Origin: Gorsachius magnificus
Taxonomy: Eukaryota > Chordata > Aves > Pelecaniformes > Ardeidae
Direction: 5' to 3'
Length of the DNA stretch: 64,000 nucleotides
NCBI GenBank assembly: GCA_034008185.1
Contig: CM067086.1
Span: 30,773,007 to 30,837,006 of the forward strand
In this document: positions 62,180 to 64,000 of the stretch, piece by piece
Layout of the letters: the number at the start of each line of letters is the position of its first letter
Numbering within the stretch: position 1 is the stretch's first letter
Translations under genes and position numbers: made by a program
The notes under the pieces: model-generated
Seen by the model: only the letters and a program-made list of their open reading frames with translations
Told to the model about the DNA's origin: nothing
Database searches by the model: none

Positions 62180-64000
62180 CTGTTTGGAGAGAGAAGGGAA
62201 AAAACAGATGGAATGTGCATTTCTGCCTGCTGTCTGAGCAGCTGCTGCTGTTTCTGCTAAGCAGCAAAGGGAGGAAGATTATCAGACAAGGAGATGGTGG
62301 TTTTTTTTCCTCAAGGTTTTGCAGAAATACAAGTTAGCAAATAACATACAAAAAGAAGCTATAAACACCAGGGTCATCATTAAAGCAACTGTACTATCTG
62401 GGTGCTAGGTACACAGCAAAATGAGAGATACAGTGAATGATGTGATTTTTCAGAGTAATTTCTGGTAGGTTTCATGTAAAGAACAGCACACCATACTTGA
62501 ATGGTTATTCATTACGCAGTTCTCATATATGTCCTCAAATGTACCTTAAGATTTCTTGTATGTCAAGGCAGAAATTTGCCAGCAGTGTTTCCTGGGTCGC
62601 TGGTGAGCTCCAGAGCATCTCCTTGTGTCCCACACAGTGCTGGCTGGTCACTTGGAACTGGCTTCAGACTTTCAGTTCCACATTTGCATTAAAAAGCAGT
62701 TTCACTAAGCAGTGCAGACAAGATTTCTAAAAATGATTACTGGTGTGTGGTCTTTTATTTTTCAGTGCCTCTGATTTTTGGATGCCTAAGTCTTGGAAAA
62801 CTAGAAATCAATCTCCCTCCTACCCTCCATGATAATCAGACTCTTATTTTGTGTCTCAGCTGGGACACTGAGATGCAGAGGCACCCAAAATCACTAAAAA
62901 CCTTTCTCCTGAATTATTTCTTAATATATCCTCACTTACATAAGCTGTTGTTTGAATTGCCAGACATGTTGCAGAGATGCCTATGGGGAGAGGCAGTGCC
63001 TGAGAATCACAACGAGGATCCTACAAGACAGTCTGCATCAGAGTGTAATCCAGGCTCACAAATTGTTTGAAAGCTTCTGGTGTGATGGCGTCATACTATG
63101 AGACAACCATTAAAATACAGCTCAGCTGCTCACATTTGTGACAGTAGAGCCATTGTTAACAGTACATATCTATTAAACTACATGTCTCGTCATGTCCACA
63201 GCGATTCCTAATCCTGGAGCCTTAGGGGACAGTGGCGATCTGTGCTGAAGACAAATAAGCCAAAGGGGTAAATAAAATGCCCACTTTGATTTCCTCTTGG
63301 TGTAAAGACTAAGCAAAATTGATGGGCATGTCCTTACTAGAAGCGCAGAGCACTCAGGATGGCTCCTCCTGCACTCACCCAGGAGCCAGTAGGGCAGCGG
63401 ACAAGGGTGCCGATGCCAGCCTACCTGTTTAAGGAGTCAGCCCCAACATGGGGACATGAAAGCCATGTTTGTGCAGAGCTATGCAGGAGCTAAGCTCAGG
63501 GAATTTCCTGCTGAATCCAGAGATCTGTAGCTACTCTTCTTGCTGCTGCACAATGTTCTAGCATGAACAAAAAGGCCAAAGGGCTGTTTAAAACTGAAGG
63601 CTTTCCGTGGCATTTCCCAAGTCCCGAGTACTGTGAAGGATGAACTGTGGTGGCACAGAGCTGTCCATAATCAGAAGCTGGCCTTACCATGAGAAGTGAG
63701 AGGCTCTTTGTTTTCCTGAGCAAGGGCTCTGCTCTCCTAACTGAGGAAACAGCTTTGCAGGCAACACAAGGGCTACCGCAGCTCTCTGGGATCATTTAAT
63801 TATTCATGCAAGTTGCAACTAGATGCAGATGCAGCGAGTTCTCTTACAATAGAGAATAAAATGGAAATACAGAGCTGTTTGTTCTTCCATCTCCCAACAA
63901 TACAACTTTCTCTTTTTCATCAGCAGGAGAATCACCTTCCTTAACTCTGAAATCATAGCAGAAACCAAGCATTTATTTTAAATTCCTATAAAGGCTGTGA
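62180..64000 (-). other. RGS6: RGS6 intron upstream of the RGS box, truncated by the window edge
   Basis: This is sequence between the first RGS-box exon and the next exon upstream, which would encode the end of the GGL region and the linker. No match to that linker was recognised before position 64000, and no repeat was identified. Confidence 0.7.

Overview
This window is vertebrate nuclear DNA, most likely from a bird. It has short exons with consensus GT/AG splice sites, introns of 8 to 15 kb, few transposable elements, an old CR1 LINE end and worn MIR-type SINE relics. It shows no bacterial, phage or plasmid features. Nearly all open reading frames in it are chance frames. No species can be named from the sequence alone.

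One protein-coding gene can be supported: the 3' part of RGS6 (regulator of G-protein signalling 6, R7 subfamily), on the minus strand. Five coding exons were found by reading the minus strand and checking splice sites and reading phase: 62054-62179, 52943-53129, 38495-38584, 30639-30692 and 15254-15304 (stop). They join without a frame break. They encode the complete RGS box and the C-terminal tail, about 168 residues, roughly the last third of an R7 protein. The upstream DEP, DHEX and GGL exons must lie beyond position 64000. The 54-nt exon at 30639-30692 is in frame and flanked by phase-0 junctions, so it can be included or skipped; this matches known RGS6 C-terminal splice variants.

Layout, left to right: 1-14.8 kb is the region downstream of RGS6, with no recognisable gene, a degenerate 50-bp minisatellite and several ancient palindromic repeat fragments. 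14.8-15.25 kb is the candidate 3' UTR. 15.3-62 kb holds the gene body with four introns, including two MIR-like SINEs (36.1 and 38.7 kb), a perfect 25-bp triplication beside the cassette exon, an isolated intronic CpG island at about 57.0-57.3 kb and a CR1 fragment at 58.1 kb. 62.2-64 kb is the next intron upstream.

No new biological system was found. The best leads are the intronic CpG island (a possible internal or antisense promoter inside the RGS-box-coding part of the gene), the cassette exon with its non-consensus AAG acceptor and nearby minisatellite, a GACA microsatellite forming the pyrimidine tract of the last coding exon, and the ancient palindromic repeats at the 3' end of the locus.
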